From Flavobacteriales bacterium (GTDB lineage: Bacteria > Bacteroidota > Bacteroidia > Flavobacteriales_D > Sanyastnellaceae): a stretch of DNA of 64,000 bases. The stretch spans positions 335,045 to 399,044 of the forward strand of contig JAIXWX010000034.1 of assembly GCA_027491075.1 (NCBI GenBank), in the 5' to 3' direction. The translations under genes and the position numbers were made by a program. Below the pieces are notes generated by a model. The model was not told where the DNA came from. It worked only from the letters and a program-made list of their open reading frames with translations, and ran no database searches. Of this stretch, positions 8,707-18,069 are shown piece after piece; position 1 is the first letter of the stretch; every line of letters begins with the position of its first letter.

Positions 8707-8783
8707 ATGGAGCTTCCTTTTATTGGGGTGTTGGTTTACAACAATGCAGCGTGATATAAAATTTTTTGCTAATGACTGGATTT

Positions 8784-11225
8784 TTATTTAGAATATTCCC
8801 ATCCATCTGCGGTCATTCGAATTCCCATATTGCTTTTTCCGATGAGCTTGCTTGTTCTTGTGAGAAATACATTGCCTCCCAAATCGGTTGCGATGATTTC
8901 CAACATCAAATTTTCAGGAGAGATATTGCCAAGAATATCAGAAATGCGATTGCTAAATATAATTCCTGTTTTCTCTAAGTTCACATATCCTTCTTTCTTT
9001 CTGTAAATTTCTTTTCCTTCGAAATCCTTTATGATTAACTCGAGGTCTACCATGATGCTTTTTTCAGGCCAATCATTGATGTAGTAGATATTGAGAAAAT
9101 TGTTTTCTACTACTGGACTGAGCAATTGTGGTGCGTATGATTCCTTCAGTCGGCTCATAAAGATTTTTGGTTGAAACTTGTAGTCGACCGCGCTCCAACT
9201 GAAAGCAGGCCAAACGTCATTTAGCTGCCAAAACAATGTACCCATGCAGTAGGGTGCATTTCGGCGATGCGCTTCAATTCCCATCAGCATTCCCTCTGCC
9301 TGTACCGATTGTGTGAGTTCTCCATATTTTCTTAGATATTCCAAAGTGCCTTCAGGTGTTTTCTTGAGAGCTGCAGCCTCTGTAATAGGAGGTAACCAAC
9401 GAAGCATGTATTCTTCCATGAGTTGATTTCCTCGTGGGTGTTTTTGATGGGATTTAAGACCTGTATCGTCCATGGTCAGGGATGGATCGGCGAGCATTTC
9501 TTTCATCACCTCGAAGGAAGGAAAGCTCTGCATTCCGAATTCGCTCATAAAGCGAGGTATCTTCTCATTCAATATTTCAAAGGGTTCTGCGTCGTGCCAT
9601 AGACCCCAATAATGCGAATCGCCTTCGGTCGTGCTGCGCACATCGCCTCTACCAAAGCGTGGACTGCTTTCCCAGTAATCGCTGGAGGTGTTGGCATGAA
9701 CCATGGCGGGTAAGATGTCTGCAAATACGTCGTCGTAACCTTTCTTTAATCTCTTTTTCTCTTCATCTTTCAGTCCCATTTGCCATCCCCAACGTTCCCA
9801 GCCTTCGGCATTTTCGTTGTTGCCACACCACAATGCAATGCAAGGATGATTGCGCAAACGCATGGTCTGATACTGTGCTTCTCTTTTAACATTGTTCAAA
9901 AATGCCGTGTGGACGGGATACATACTACAGGCAAACATGAAATCTTGCCATATGAGAATTCCTTTTTCATCACAAAGGTCATAGAATTTTTTTTTCTCAT
10001 AATAACCACCTCCCCAAACACGCAACATATTGAAATGTGTTTGCTTACAAAGCTCCAGAAGCTTTTCATAGTCCTGATCGGCATTGGCTCCAGGTAGCAT
10101 GTGAATAGGAATATAGTTGGCTCCTTTAGCAAAGACGGGCTTACCATTGAGCTGGAAGTAGAAGGTTTCTCCGTCATTATCTTTCTCCGTAATAAGAGAT
10201 ACTTCTCGAATTCCAAACCGAGTGTTTATTCGGTCTATCTCTTTTCCTTGATCTCGAATTATTACCGTTAATGTATAAAGATATGCTTCTCCTAGTCCAT
10301 TGCTCCACCATAACTTTGGATTTTTCTGAGAAAAAGAAAAGTCGATGGTTTGTATGCCGCGATCCAATTGTAAAGCCTCTTGTTTATAGGATATGCTATC
10401 ATTGATGATGTATTCTATTTCATAGGTGGATGGTTGAGAGATGTGCGCGGTGCTCTGAATGCTCATTTCTGCTCTTGATTCTGTTAGGAATTGTGTTTTG
10501 ACGTAGGTGTCCTTTATCAGTAAAGTATCGTAAGCATTCCATTGTATTTCCCCGGTAATTCCCATGGTAATGAGTTTAGGTCCCCAATCCCAGCCGAAGT
10601 GATACTGCGGTTTGCGGCTAATGGCGCGAAGCGGATCACCAGGTATTTTGTAACCAATACTATCGAGTAGTTGCTTACCTCTTACAACGGGCGAAGTAAA
10701 AATGAACTGAAGTACATTTTCTTTTTCTTTGAGGATTCCCTTTACATCGCATTCGAATCCAAGAAAAGTGTTTTCGGCTTTGTAAATCTTTGTGTTGTTC
10801 AAAAAAACATCGGCATAAGTATCTATTTGTTCGAATACGAGTCTAATTATTTCTTTGTTGAATATTTCGGGAGATACATCGAAGGGTACGGTTTCGTAGA
10901 TCCAATTCTTTTCACCAACCCATTGTACTTTCAATTCATTGGTTTGAACAAGAGGGTTAGGTATAACTCCTGCATTTTCTAAGTCGCGATGAATACACCC
11001 TGGTATAGTAGCGGAAATAGGGTACAAGGTGTCGGGGCAATAAACAATCCAGTTCGCTTCAAACTTTTCACGAAGGCTCTGTGTTTTTGCTTCCATGTTG
11101 GCAAATTGAAAGAATGAGAATACGAATAGGATGAGGCCCCACTGATTAAATGGTTTCGAGTTTCCTTCTAAGGTTTTCAGCAATGATGTCACGGGTGAAT
11201 TTTTCTGCCACATATTTTTTTCCAT
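8784..11225 (-). CDS. Beta-mannosidase-like glycoside hydrolase family 2
   Basis: An 813-residue GH2 enzyme with an N-terminal jelly-roll (about 50-220), an Ig-like domain (230-340) and a TIM barrel. The acid/base is Glu471 in 'WCGNNENAEG' and the nucleophile is Glu562 in 'FMSEFGMQ', both in contexts typical of beta-mannosidases. 'WGGGYYE' and 'FHWDWGP'-type elements ('YHFGWDWGP', 208-216) also fit. A hydrophobic stretch at 30-43 looks like a signal peptide core, so export is likely. The chosen ATG overlaps the upstream glycosyltransferase by 80 bases. The alternatives are the ATG 12 bases later, or the Met at residue 44, which would remove the signal. It is the last gene of the glycan cluster. 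An A9 run within 'EKKKF' could be prone to slippage. Confidence 0.9.
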   Translation of the reverse strand: MEKNMWQKNSPVTSLLKTLEGNSKPFNQWGLILFVFSFFQFANMEAKTQSLREKFEANWIVYCPDTLYPISATIPGCIHRDLENAGVIPNPLVQTNELKVQWVGEKNWIYETVPFDVSPEIFNKEIIRLVFEQIDTYADVFLNNTKIYKAENTFLGFECDVKGILKEKENVLQFIFTSPVVRGKQLLDSIGYKIPGDPLRAISRKPQYHFGWDWGPKLITMGITGEIQWNAYDTLLIKDTYVKTQFLTESRAEMSIQSTAHISQPSTYEIEYIINDSISYKQEALQLDRGIQTIDFSFSQKNPKLWWSNGLGEAYLYTLTVIIRDQGKEIDRINTRFGIREVSLITEKDNDGETFYFQLNGKPVFAKGANYIPIHMLPGANADQDYEKLLELCKQTHFNMLRVWGGGYYEKKKFYDLCDEKGILIWQDFMFACSMYPVHTAFLNNVKREAQYQTMRLRNHPCIALWCGNNENAEGWERWGWQMGLKDEEKKRLKKGYDDVFADILPAMVHANTSSDYWESSPRFGRGDVRSTTEGDSHYWGLWHDAEPFEILNEKIPRFMSEFGMQSFPSFEVMKEMLADPSLTMDDTGLKSHQKHPRGNQLMEEYMLRWLPPITEAAALKKTPEGTLEYLRKYGELTQSVQAEGMLMGIEAHRRNAPYCMGTLFWQLNDVWPAFSWSAVDYKFQPKIFMSRLKESYAPQLLSPVVENNFLNIYYINDWPEKSIMVDLELIIKDFEGKEIYRKKEGYVNLEKTGIIFSNRISDILGNISPENLMLEIIATDLGGNVFLTRTSKLIGKSNMGIRMTADGWEYSK

Positions 11226-12366
11226 TTTCTCCCATTTGTTGAACGAGCTCTCTTTGTTGATATAATTGTATCACGCACTGTGCCAAGGCGGTTGCATTCT
11301 CGGGATCAAATGCAAGTCCTGCTTTGGCTTCGTCAATGAAAAGATCTTTGGCTTCTCCTTCTACTCCCAGTACTATAGGTTTTTTCATGGCGAGATTTTC
11401 GAATATTTTCGAAGGAATTGCACCACGAAATAGATCTAGTTTTTTCAATGGAATAACAGCAATGTTACAGCTTTGAACAAAGGAAGGCATCTCTTCTTTC
11501 CCCACCGCATCATGAAAGATGATATTGGTAAGCGCTAATTTTTTTTCTAATTGAATCAGATTTTCTTTTTCAGGGCCACTTCCAAGAAGCAGAAATTTAA
11601 TGTCGTTGTGATCTTTTAATAAGTGGGCAGCATTCAGAATAACTTCAAGACCTTGCGCGTGACCGATGATTCCAGCATACATGCAGAGAAAATCACTGTC
11701 CTGAATGTTAAGCTGCTTGCGAGTCGAAGGCAGTTGGATTTCGGATTTGTAATAGTTGAGATCTACGCCATTTGGCAACCAGTATACGTCCTTATTCGGA
11801 AATCGGTTTTTTATGTTGTTACAAATCCCTTGTGTCTGTCCCGTAATTAAATGTGATTTTCGATAGAAAAACTCTTCCAATAAAGTGGTGAGTTTGAGTA
11901 TGGTTTTGTTTTGTATAATTCCCAGTTTCTCCGCACTCTCTGGCCATAAATCGCTAACATTAAAGATGAGTTTGGCTCGCTTTATTCGAGAAAGAAGGTA
12001 TGCTGTTTTTCCAAGAAATAGAGGAGGACTTTCTACCATTAAAAAGTCTTGTCGTGATAAACTGAATAAGCCAATCCAAAATGAGGTAAAAACAAAACTG
12101 AAGTAATTCAGAAGGCGACTAAAAATTCCCCTCGAAGGCCTTGCATAAATAGCGCAGCGTATCACCTTTAATCCTGATATTGTTTCTTTCTTGAACCATT
12201 TTCCCTTATAGCCTTTGTGCACGATCATTTGAGGATAGTTGGGCATGGCAGTGAGAATGGTGACCTCGTTTCCTTGTTGCTGAAGACGTACCGCTAATTC
12301 GAACAATCGATTTTGTGGTGCACCTACTTCTGGAGGAAAGTACTGTGTGAGAATGGTTATCTTCAT
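11146..12366 (-). CDS. GT4 glycosyltransferase, WbuB/WcaI-like
   Basis: A 406-residue GT-B glycosyltransferase. The start is set at the ATG that overlaps the upstream stop as ATGA; an in-frame ATG 60 bases earlier lies inside the upstream gene and gives no extra conserved sequence. The N terminus 'MKITILTQYFPPEVGAPQNR' (20 residues) is characteristic of the WbuB/WcaI branch of GT4. Near the C terminus 'PSKIFENLAM' carries the donor-binding Glu region. It would add a sugar from a nucleotide donor to the growing lipid-linked glycan at the cytoplasmic face. Donor and linkage cannot be inferred. Possibly membrane-associated through a hydrophobic patch near 100-120. Confidence 0.88.
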   Translation of the reverse strand: MKITILTQYFPPEVGAPQNRLFELAVRLQQQGNEVTILTAMPNYPQMIVHKGYKGKWFKKETISGLKVIRCAIYARPSRGIFSRLLNYFSFVFTSFWIGLFSLSRQDFLMVESPPLFLGKTAYLLSRIKRAKLIFNVSDLWPESAEKLGIIQNKTILKLTTLLEEFFYRKSHLITGQTQGICNNIKNRFPNKDVYWLPNGVDLNYYKSEIQLPSTRKQLNIQDSDFLCMYAGIIGHAQGLEVILNAAHLLKDHNDIKFLLLGSGPEKENLIQLEKKLALTNIIFHDAVGKEEMPSFVQSCNIAVIPLKKLDLFRGAIPSKIFENLAMKKPIVLGVEGEAKDLFIDEAKAGLAFDPENATALAQCVIQLYQQRELVQQMGENGKKYVAEKFTRDIIAENLRRKLETI

Positions 12367-13439
12367 TGGTGATCTCCCGCTAAGGTATCGTACACGGATT
12401 TCATCATTGCTACATTCTTTTTCCAATCGTATTTTTCAGTAACGAATGCTCTGCCAGCTTGCCCCATGGCGTTGCGTAAGGAAAGATTATCAGTGAGACG
12501 GGCAATGGCATCTGCTGTTTCCTCTTCATTTTTTGGAGCAACAAGGATCCCGGTTTTTTCAGAAAGTACAACTTCTGGAAGGCCTCCAACCCGGGTTGCG
12601 ATCACTGGAATGCCGCATGACTCAGCTTCAACTGCTGCCACTCCGAAAGTTTCGCTGTCGATAATACTCAATATGCAAAAGATGTCAAAAGAGTCTAATA
12701 ATGATTTATATCTTTCGAAGTCATTGTTTTGATTGATGTACCCGTGAAAGGTAACTCTATTGGATATTCTCAGTTCGGCACATAGTTCCTCAAGCATCGA
12801 ACGTTGTGGGCCGTCTCCAACTATTTCCAATCGTAGGTTTGGCCGGCTCATGGATGCTTTTGCAAAGCCTTTTATTACGTACACAAGACCGTATTTTTCA
12901 CTTAAGGTTCTAATTGTACCTACTCGGATGATGCTGTTTTCAACTCGTTTTACTGGACTGAATTTCTCTGTATCTACGCCAAAAGGGATCAAGTGAACAG
13001 GTTTTGAAGTATGTTTCCTCATTTCCCGCAGCGTTATCTCAGACAAGACCGAAAGGGCGTCGGCTTTGCTGAAGCTATAACGCAGAATGGTGCGCATGAT
13101 TGGGTTTTTAGGACTATCAAATATATCTGCTCCCCACCCTGTGAGCATGTAGGCCTTTGCACCGCTTAGAGCGCCGAGTAAGCCATAACTTGTCGCATAA
13201 TGAGCATGCACCACATGAGGCTGAATCGCTTGAACATACTTTCTAACTCGAGGTACATTCAATAGATAGTCGAGCTTATTTCTTGTATATTCTTTGAGAA
13301 AGTGATATTGCACGTCGGGATACTCAATGCCACGATGGAAGCATATTACGTGTAATTCGATATCATGGAGATCGGCCAATGCACGAATCCACTTTTGGAC
13401 ATGCACACTCCCATTTTCTCCTAATATCACCAGTTTCAT
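12363..13439 (-). CDS. GT4 glycosyltransferase
   Basis: A 358-residue GT-B enzyme of family GT4. The N-terminal 'GENGSVHVQKW' and 'VVHAHYATSYG' belong to the acceptor domain, and the C-terminal donor domain has 'FGVAAVEAESCGIPVIAT', containing the E-x7-E motif, and 'KYGLVYVI'. It shares four bases with the neighbour on each side (ATGA overlaps), so the three genes are probably co-translated. It acts in assembly of the surface glycan. The specific sugar is unknown. Confidence 0.9.
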   Translation of the reverse strand: MKLVILGENGSVHVQKWIRALADLHDIELHVICFHRGIEYPDVQYHFLKEYTRNKLDYLLNVPRVRKYVQAIQPHVVHAHYATSYGLLGALSGAKAYMLTGWGADIFDSPKNPIMRTILRYSFSKADALSVLSEITLREMRKHTSKPVHLIPFGVDTEKFSPVKRVENSIIRVGTIRTLSEKYGLVYVIKGFAKASMSRPNLRLEIVGDGPQRSMLEELCAELRISNRVTFHGYINQNNDFERYKSLLDSFDIFCILSIIDSETFGVAAVEAESCGIPVIATRVGGLPEVVLSEKTGILVAPKNEEETADAIARLTDNLSLRNAMGQAGRAFVTEKYDWKKNVAMMKSVYDTLAGDHQ

Positions 13440-14377
13440 AATTTATTTTGAGCTTTGTACCAGGCCACTAAGTTACTAATTCCATCTTTTAAACGCGAGT
13501 TCAACTCTGGGAATGCGAATTGTAGAGAACTGGACGAGACACGAATTTCAGAAGTGAGTTCTCTGTATTTCGACGGAGTGATCCAGTGCATTCTTTTTGG
13601 TAAGATGGGGGTGAGTTTAGAGAAAATTAGAACCAAAGGATGTAACCATGCAGGCAATACCTTTGGTTTGGTTTTTATTTCTAGAGCCTCACAAAGAGTA
13701 TTGATAAAATCCTCAATAGTGATTGCTTGGTTTACGTTGAAAATTTCACGCTGGAATCGATTCTTTTCAATAATCTGTACCAATGCTTCAGCAACATATC
13801 CTACATATGCATAATTGGTCATTGCTTTTTTATTGAGAAAAAAGAAACGACCCTTTTGAAGTTGCTTCATCAGATTGAGCAACTTACTTTCTTTATCATA
13901 TTCTCCAAACACATTGGTAGGTCGGATAATGCAAAAATTGATCTCAGAAAGTTGAAGAGCTTTATCCGCTTCTAGTTTCGTTTGCTCGTATATGTTGGAT
14001 AGGATGGGCGATGAAATCTCAGTTATAGGATTCGTTTGTTGTTTAGCTATACCGTAGACCCCAGCACTACCCAGGTGAAGGATCTTAAGTGATCTATTCT
14101 TTGCAAAATGAATAAGTGTATTTACCCATTCTACATTGTCATTTTGCATTTTACTTTCATCTCGCTTATTGCCAGAGAGATTCACAATTATTTCCAAGGA
14201 AGAATATTCGTTGGCAATATCTTGTAGCGATCCATTTATATAGCCCTTTTCATACTGTTTTTCTTTACTGCGGGTATATTTGAGAATAGGAATGCCCTTT
14301 TGCTCACATAGTTTTGAGAAGTGCGTGCCAATAAAACCATCGGCACCGATTACTAATATTTTGTGAGCCTGATTCAT
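13436..14377 (-). CDS. NAD(P)-dependent sugar epimerase/dehydratase (extended SDR)
   Basis: A 313-residue extended short-chain dehydrogenase. The Rossmann motif G11-x-x-G14-x-x-G17 is in 'VIGADGFIG', the catalytic Ser is at about 104 ('LGSAGVYG'), and the Tyr130-x3-Lys134 pair is in 'YEQTK'. 'CIIRPTNVFGEYD' is typical of nucleotide-sugar epimerases, dehydratases and reductases such as WbpV/WcaG-like proteins. It probably makes or modifies a nucleotide sugar, or reduces an undecaprenyl-linked sugar, for the polysaccharide. I cannot choose between these. It is coupled to both neighbours by ATGA overlaps. Confidence 0.85.
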   Translation of the reverse strand: MNQAHKILVIGADGFIGTHFSKLCEQKGIPILKYTRSKEKQYEKGYINGSLQDIANEYSSLEIIVNLSGNKRDESKMQNDNVEWVNTLIHFAKNRSLKILHLGSAGVYGIAKQQTNPITEISSPILSNIYEQTKLEADKALQLSEINFCIIRPTNVFGEYDKESKLLNLMKQLQKGRFFFLNKKAMTNYAYVGYVAEALVQIIEKNRFQREIFNVNQAITIEDFINTLCEALEIKTKPKVLPAWLHPLVLIFSKLTPILPKRMHWITPSKYRELTSEIRVSSSSLQFAFPELNSRLKDGISNLVAWYKAQNKL

Positions 14378-15285
14378 CGAATTCCTTTAGGGGGATTGAA
14401 TACTCTGGGAATAGTATAGGCGTAGGCTTTTCTTTTTAAACGAGCTGTAAAAGAAAATGGACTAAGAATGCTGAAGAGTAGCCATTTTTGAATGGAGTGG
14501 AGGAAGCTAATCATCACCACCACCTGTGCAGAAAAAGGTGAATGATGTTTTTTGAAATATTTTATTTTATTGAATATCTGATTCGATAATGAGATGACAT
14601 AGCTTTTTTTAGCGCTACTTCCGCTGTGATGAATGATAGAAGTACTTGGAACATAGTGCTTGGATTTTCCAGCTAGGTGAATACGGTAGCAGAAATCTAT
14701 ATCCTCTATCCAAAACAAATGCTCATCTAGAGGGCCAATTTGCTCCAGTGTTTTTCTTGAAAAAAATAGTGCTGCCCCGCTGAAGCTATCCGCTTCAAAG
14801 GGTTTAGTGAGGTCTTTGTCTTGGTAATTTTTTTTCTTAAGAAAGAAATTCAAGTAATACATCTCTGCAAAAATACTTGTGATAGTGGGGAATCTCCACG
14901 CACTGATCTGATGAGATCCGTCAGTATTAAGCAATTTTGGCGCTATTAAGGCCAGGTCAGGATGCGATTGACAGTATTTTAATAAGGTTGATATAGAATC
15001 TTCGATCAATTCAGTATCTGGATTCAGCATAAAGATGTACTCCCCCTTAGCCAATTTGAAACCAACATTATTGGCTTGAGGAAAACCAGAATTATTTTCA
15101 TTTCTAACTAGAATTACTTCTGGAAACTCTTTGGAAATCGCTTCAGCACTTCCGTCACTACTATTGTTGTCAACGACAATTACTTCGAAAGAGATGTTGG
15201 GCGAGGTATATTGAAATACACTTTTCAAAGCTTGCAAAACCAAGTCTTTCACATTATAGTTTACGATGATAACGGAGACGTTCAT
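14374..15285 (-). CDS. GT2 glycosyltransferase, rhamnosyltransferase (WbbL)-like
   Basis: A 303-residue GT-A enzyme. 'SVIIVNYNVKDL' and 'VVDNNSSDGS' open the nucleotide-binding fold, 'MLNPDTEL' supplies the DxD-like metal site, and 'FSGAALFFSRKTLEQIG' followed by 'DEHLFWIEDIDFCYR' holds the catalytic acidic residues. This arrangement is typical of the WbbL-like branch of GT2, which often transfers rhamnose to a lipid-linked acceptor. The donor here is not proven. A weakly hydrophobic C-terminal stretch (about 255-285) may tether it to the membrane. It is joined to its neighbours by ATGA overlaps. Confidence 0.88.
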   Translation of the reverse strand: MNVSVIIVNYNVKDLVLQALKSVFQYTSPNISFEVIVVDNNSSDGSAEAISKEFPEVILVRNENNSGFPQANNVGFKLAKGEYIFMLNPDTELIEDSISTLLKYCQSHPDLALIAPKLLNTDGSHQISAWRFPTITSIFAEMYYLNFFLKKKNYQDKDLTKPFEADSFSGAALFFSRKTLEQIGPLDEHLFWIEDIDFCYRIHLAGKSKHYVPSTSIIHHSGSSAKKSYVISLSNQIFNKIKYFKKHHSPFSAQVVVMISFLHSIQKWLLFSILSPFSFTARLKRKAYAYTIPRVFNPPKGIR

Positions 15286-16208
15286 GACGGGTTCAAAGTA
15301 GCTATAATTTTTTTAATAAGGAAGAAAGGAAGAAGTAGAATACCGACAGAAATAATCAAAGGCGCTTTATCGAAAGCAATACTTTCGATGAAGCTTATCT
15401 TTCTTCCACGCACCAAGTGCACAAAAGATTGAGTGATTTCATTACCAATTCGGGCGAGTAGGGCTGTTTTTTGATTCCATGAAGTGGACGAGTCTCTAAA
15501 TGCAGACAATAGAACCATTATGTAACCACGTTGCATTTTTGTGTAATTACGAGACATACTGTTTCCATGAATTCTATAAATCGCGTATTGTTCGATTTGG
15601 TGAATGTATTTTGGTTCTTGTATCGCTATTTTAAGATGTATATCGAGATCTTCATGGGTGGGCAAATAGATATTGAATTCACCAATTTTTTGGAATATTT
15701 CTTTAGGAAAGAGATAGCAGTGTATCGGAATCATAAATCCTTGTTCCCATTCTCGAACTAGGGCAAAATACATGCTTTTATGTTTGGGTGTCACATAATG
15801 ACTTGTGGGCTCTTTTTTTTCTAATTTTTCATTTAGAAATACGAACGAGCTATATATGATTGCAAATTCCTGACTATCTTTAAGTATCTGTGTTTGATGC
15901 AGGAGTTTAGAGGAATGAATTAGGTCATCGGCGTCTAAGAATTGAATGTATTTCCCTTTTGCATGCTTCAAACCTTCATTTCTTGCAGAAGATAGTCCTC
16001 CGTTTTGTTTGTATATATAAATAAAACGAGCGTCTTTTTGAAGCCATGCCTTACAGATATTGGACGTATCATCTGTGCTTCCATCATCTATTAGTAGGCA
16101 CTCCCAACTTTCCAATTCTTGCTCACGTATATTTTCTATAGTTTTATCTAGAAAGTGAGCGTAATTATAGCACGGGACAATAATGCTCACGAGCGGTTTT
16201 TGATCCAT
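15282..16208 (-). CDS. GT2 glycosyltransferase
   Basis: A 308-residue GT-A enzyme starting 'PLVSIIVPCYNYAHFLD', with 'LIDDGSTDDTS' for UDP/GDP-sugar binding and 'QFLDADDLI' as the DxD motif. The C terminus has a hydrophobic helix (about 278-300, 'IISVGILLLPFFLI') that should anchor it in the membrane. It overlaps the upstream GT2 gene by 22 bases and the downstream one by four. It is an elongating transferase of the surface glycan by context. The sugar is unknown. Confidence 0.88.
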   Translation of the reverse strand: MDQKPLVSIIVPCYNYAHFLDKTIENIREQELESWECLLIDDGSTDDTSNICKAWLQKDARFIYIYKQNGGLSSARNEGLKHAKGKYIQFLDADDLIHSSKLLHQTQILKDSQEFAIIYSSFVFLNEKLEKKEPTSHYVTPKHKSMYFALVREWEQGFMIPIHCYLFPKEIFQKIGEFNIYLPTHEDLDIHLKIAIQEPKYIHQIEQYAIYRIHGNSMSRNYTKMQRGYIMVLLSAFRDSSTSWNQKTALLARIGNEITQSFVHLVRGRKISFIESIAFDKAPLIISVGILLLPFFLIKKIIATLNPS

Positions 16209-17191
16209 GTGATATTAAGTTTAATCCAGTGCTTTAAGTAGTCTATTTGAGTCAACCCTGATGCAAATGAAGAATTCATGAGTCTTTTGTAACCTTGATT
16301 TTTTAATTCAAGGGATTTTGATAGAAGAAAGCGTGCGAGGTATTTATCGAATTCAAGATGATCTATGGTATTGATCTGGCTTGCACTTTGTTTAATTTTT
16401 TCGAAGAAGCTAATTGCGCTTTCGAAATCTAGAAGACTCTCGGGCTTGTAGTTATTTCTAAAAAACTTCAATTCACTTTCGTGGTATGTAACGTTCAGAG
16501 TTGCAAGGATATTTTTTTGAACGCGCACTATGCTCTCAGCTTGTTTGATTTGATGAATAGCACTAACCTGCTGTTCATGTTGTCTATAGTACAAGAGTGG
16601 TGTATTAAGATTTAGAGAAGGATACTTAAACACTATTCTACTCCATAGTTCATAGTCTTCAACATGTGTATAATCAGGATCGTATTGAAGAACTTCGGAT
16701 GGAATGATAGATCGATTGAAGACAACGGTTGGGTGAGCAAATGGAGAATTGAACAAGGTGTTAGCTTGTATTGCTCCTTTACTTTTAGCGAGTCTTTTAG
16801 TGGTAACGTTTTGATTGTTTTTCAGAAAGTAGTCGCTTCCACAAAGCGCGAGTTCGGGTTGTTTTTCGAATATTGAAACTTGAGTTTGAATGCGACGTGA
16901 CAATGCTATATCGTCGGCATCCATTCTAGCGAGTAACGTTCCTTGTGCTTCATTGATAGCTCTGTTTAAGGAGCGCACCAATCCTTGATTTGGTTCATTT
17001 ACGAGTATCTTAATTCGTGTGTCACGATAGGATTTAAGAATATTGCTTGTATTATCTGTTGAACCATCATTAATTATAATAACTTCTATGTGTTTGTAGG
17101 TTTGATATAAAATAGAGTCTAGACTTTCTTTTAGAAAACGCTCTCCATTGTATACGGGCATTATTACTGAAACCAGTGGTTCTTTCTTCAT
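16187..17191 (-). CDS. GT2 glycosyltransferase
   Basis: A 334-residue GT-A enzyme. I chose the ATG forming an ATGA overlap with the fucosyltransferase stop; an ATG 12 bases earlier would add only four residues. The N terminus is 'PLVSVIMPVYNGERFL', then 'IINDGSTDNTS', and 'ARMDADDIAL' is the metal-binding DxD. The rest is helical with no membrane segment. It resembles galactosyl- and glucosyl-transferases of capsule clusters, but the specificity cannot be read. Confidence 0.88.
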   Translation of the reverse strand: MKKEPLVSVIMPVYNGERFLKESLDSILYQTYKHIEVIIINDGSTDNTSNILKSYRDTRIKILVNEPNQGLVRSLNRAINEAQGTLLARMDADDIALSRRIQTQVSIFEKQPELALCGSDYFLKNNQNVTTKRLAKSKGAIQANTLFNSPFAHPTVVFNRSIIPSEVLQYDPDYTHVEDYELWSRIVFKYPSLNLNTPLLYYRQHEQQVSAIHQIKQAESIVRVQKNILATLNVTYHESELKFFRNNYKPESLLDFESAISFFEKIKQSASQINTIDHLEFDKYLARFLLSKSLELKNQGYKRLMNSSFASGLTQIDYLKHWIKLNITWIKNRS

Positions 17192-18066
17192 CGCAATAAC
17201 CATGAATTAGGAATGAGGTCAGAGGTATCTATGCCACTATCAGAAAACCACTTTTTAGGAGCGATAACTTTCTTGGCTGGAAATGTATTTAACCACGCTC
17301 CCCACCAGCTAAAGCTGCTATTGGCGATAATGTGATGTGCGCATTTGGACATTAATCCAATGTCTAAATAACTTTCCTTACCTTGATTGTGATTTACATA
17401 AAAGGTGGGAATAGAAAAGTTGATATTCTTTTGTACCCATTCGGGGTCATCGGAAAAGACAAAAACGGCCGGAGAGAGAAGATCTCGACTTATTTCTAAG
17501 ATCCCATTTTTATAATAATCTAAGTCGCACGTACCGTGAAATGCACTGGCAGCCGAATTAGTGACATAATCTCCTCTCCTTATGTGAATGCTTATTGAGT
17601 CGTATTGTTTCATTTTCTGCAGTACTTCTAAATTCAATTTACTTTCATCAAAGGAGAAAGAAAAGATGTTTCTTATTTCGTTTTGAATCGGAAGAAAGTA
17701 CTTTTCAGATTGCCAAAAACCAATAAATCTTTTGAAAGAAACATCAGGCAATTCTATAGGATGATACGAGAAAACCTTTTCTCGTGAAGTATGATAGCGG
17801 GGTTGAATGAATTTGCGCTTAATGCGATACAATGGATGTGATGATTCAGCATCCTCAAAAGATCGTATGAGATTTGTATTGGCAATTTTATCTAGAACGG
17901 AAAATACATTTAACTCGAAGTTGCGTTGAGTGTATTGTGTAGCTTTTTTCTCTAGGAAAGAGATGTCCAGTTGCAATTCTTCGCCGTAACGCATAGATAA
18001 CGCTTTTCCAAAAGCGTATTGAAACATTTGATTACCTAAGCCTCCTTGTAATTGAACTACAATCAT
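17188..18066 (-). CDS. Alpha-1,2-fucosyltransferase, family GT11
   Basis: A 292-residue enzyme with 'GGLGNQMFQYAFG' at 8-20 and the GDP-fucose-binding motif 'HIRRGDYV' at 161-168, both diagnostic of GT11. 'FSWWGAWLN' near the C terminus is also conserved. It transfers L-fucose from GDP-fucose in an alpha-1,2 linkage, usually to galactose. No GDP-fucose synthesis genes (gmd, fcl) lie in the window, so they must be elsewhere. It predicts fucose in the exported glycan. It is coupled to the downstream GT2 gene and starts 3 bases after the upstream stop. Confidence 0.93.
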   Translation of the reverse strand: MIVVQLQGGLGNQMFQYAFGKALSMRYGEELQLDISFLEKKATQYTQRNFELNVFSVLDKIANTNLIRSFEDAESSHPLYRIKRKFIQPRYHTSREKVFSYHPIELPDVSFKRFIGFWQSEKYFLPIQNEIRNIFSFSFDESKLNLEVLQKMKQYDSISIHIRRGDYVTNSAASAFHGTCDLDYYKNGILEISRDLLSPAVFVFSDDPEWVQKNINFSIPTFYVNHNQGKESYLDIGLMSKCAHHIIANSSFSWWGAWLNTFPAKKVIAPKKWFSDSGIDTSDLIPNSWLLR

Positions 18067-18069
18067 GGA

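Noticed and set aside
8707..8783. Terminator or tRNA in the gap between the mannosidase and FkbM genes
   Set aside because: Only AT-rich sequence with no stable stem was seen.
9780..10216. Open frames of ~105 codons on both strands within the beta-mannosidase gene
   Set aside because: They are shadows of a strongly conserved GH2 frame, including the catalytic region.
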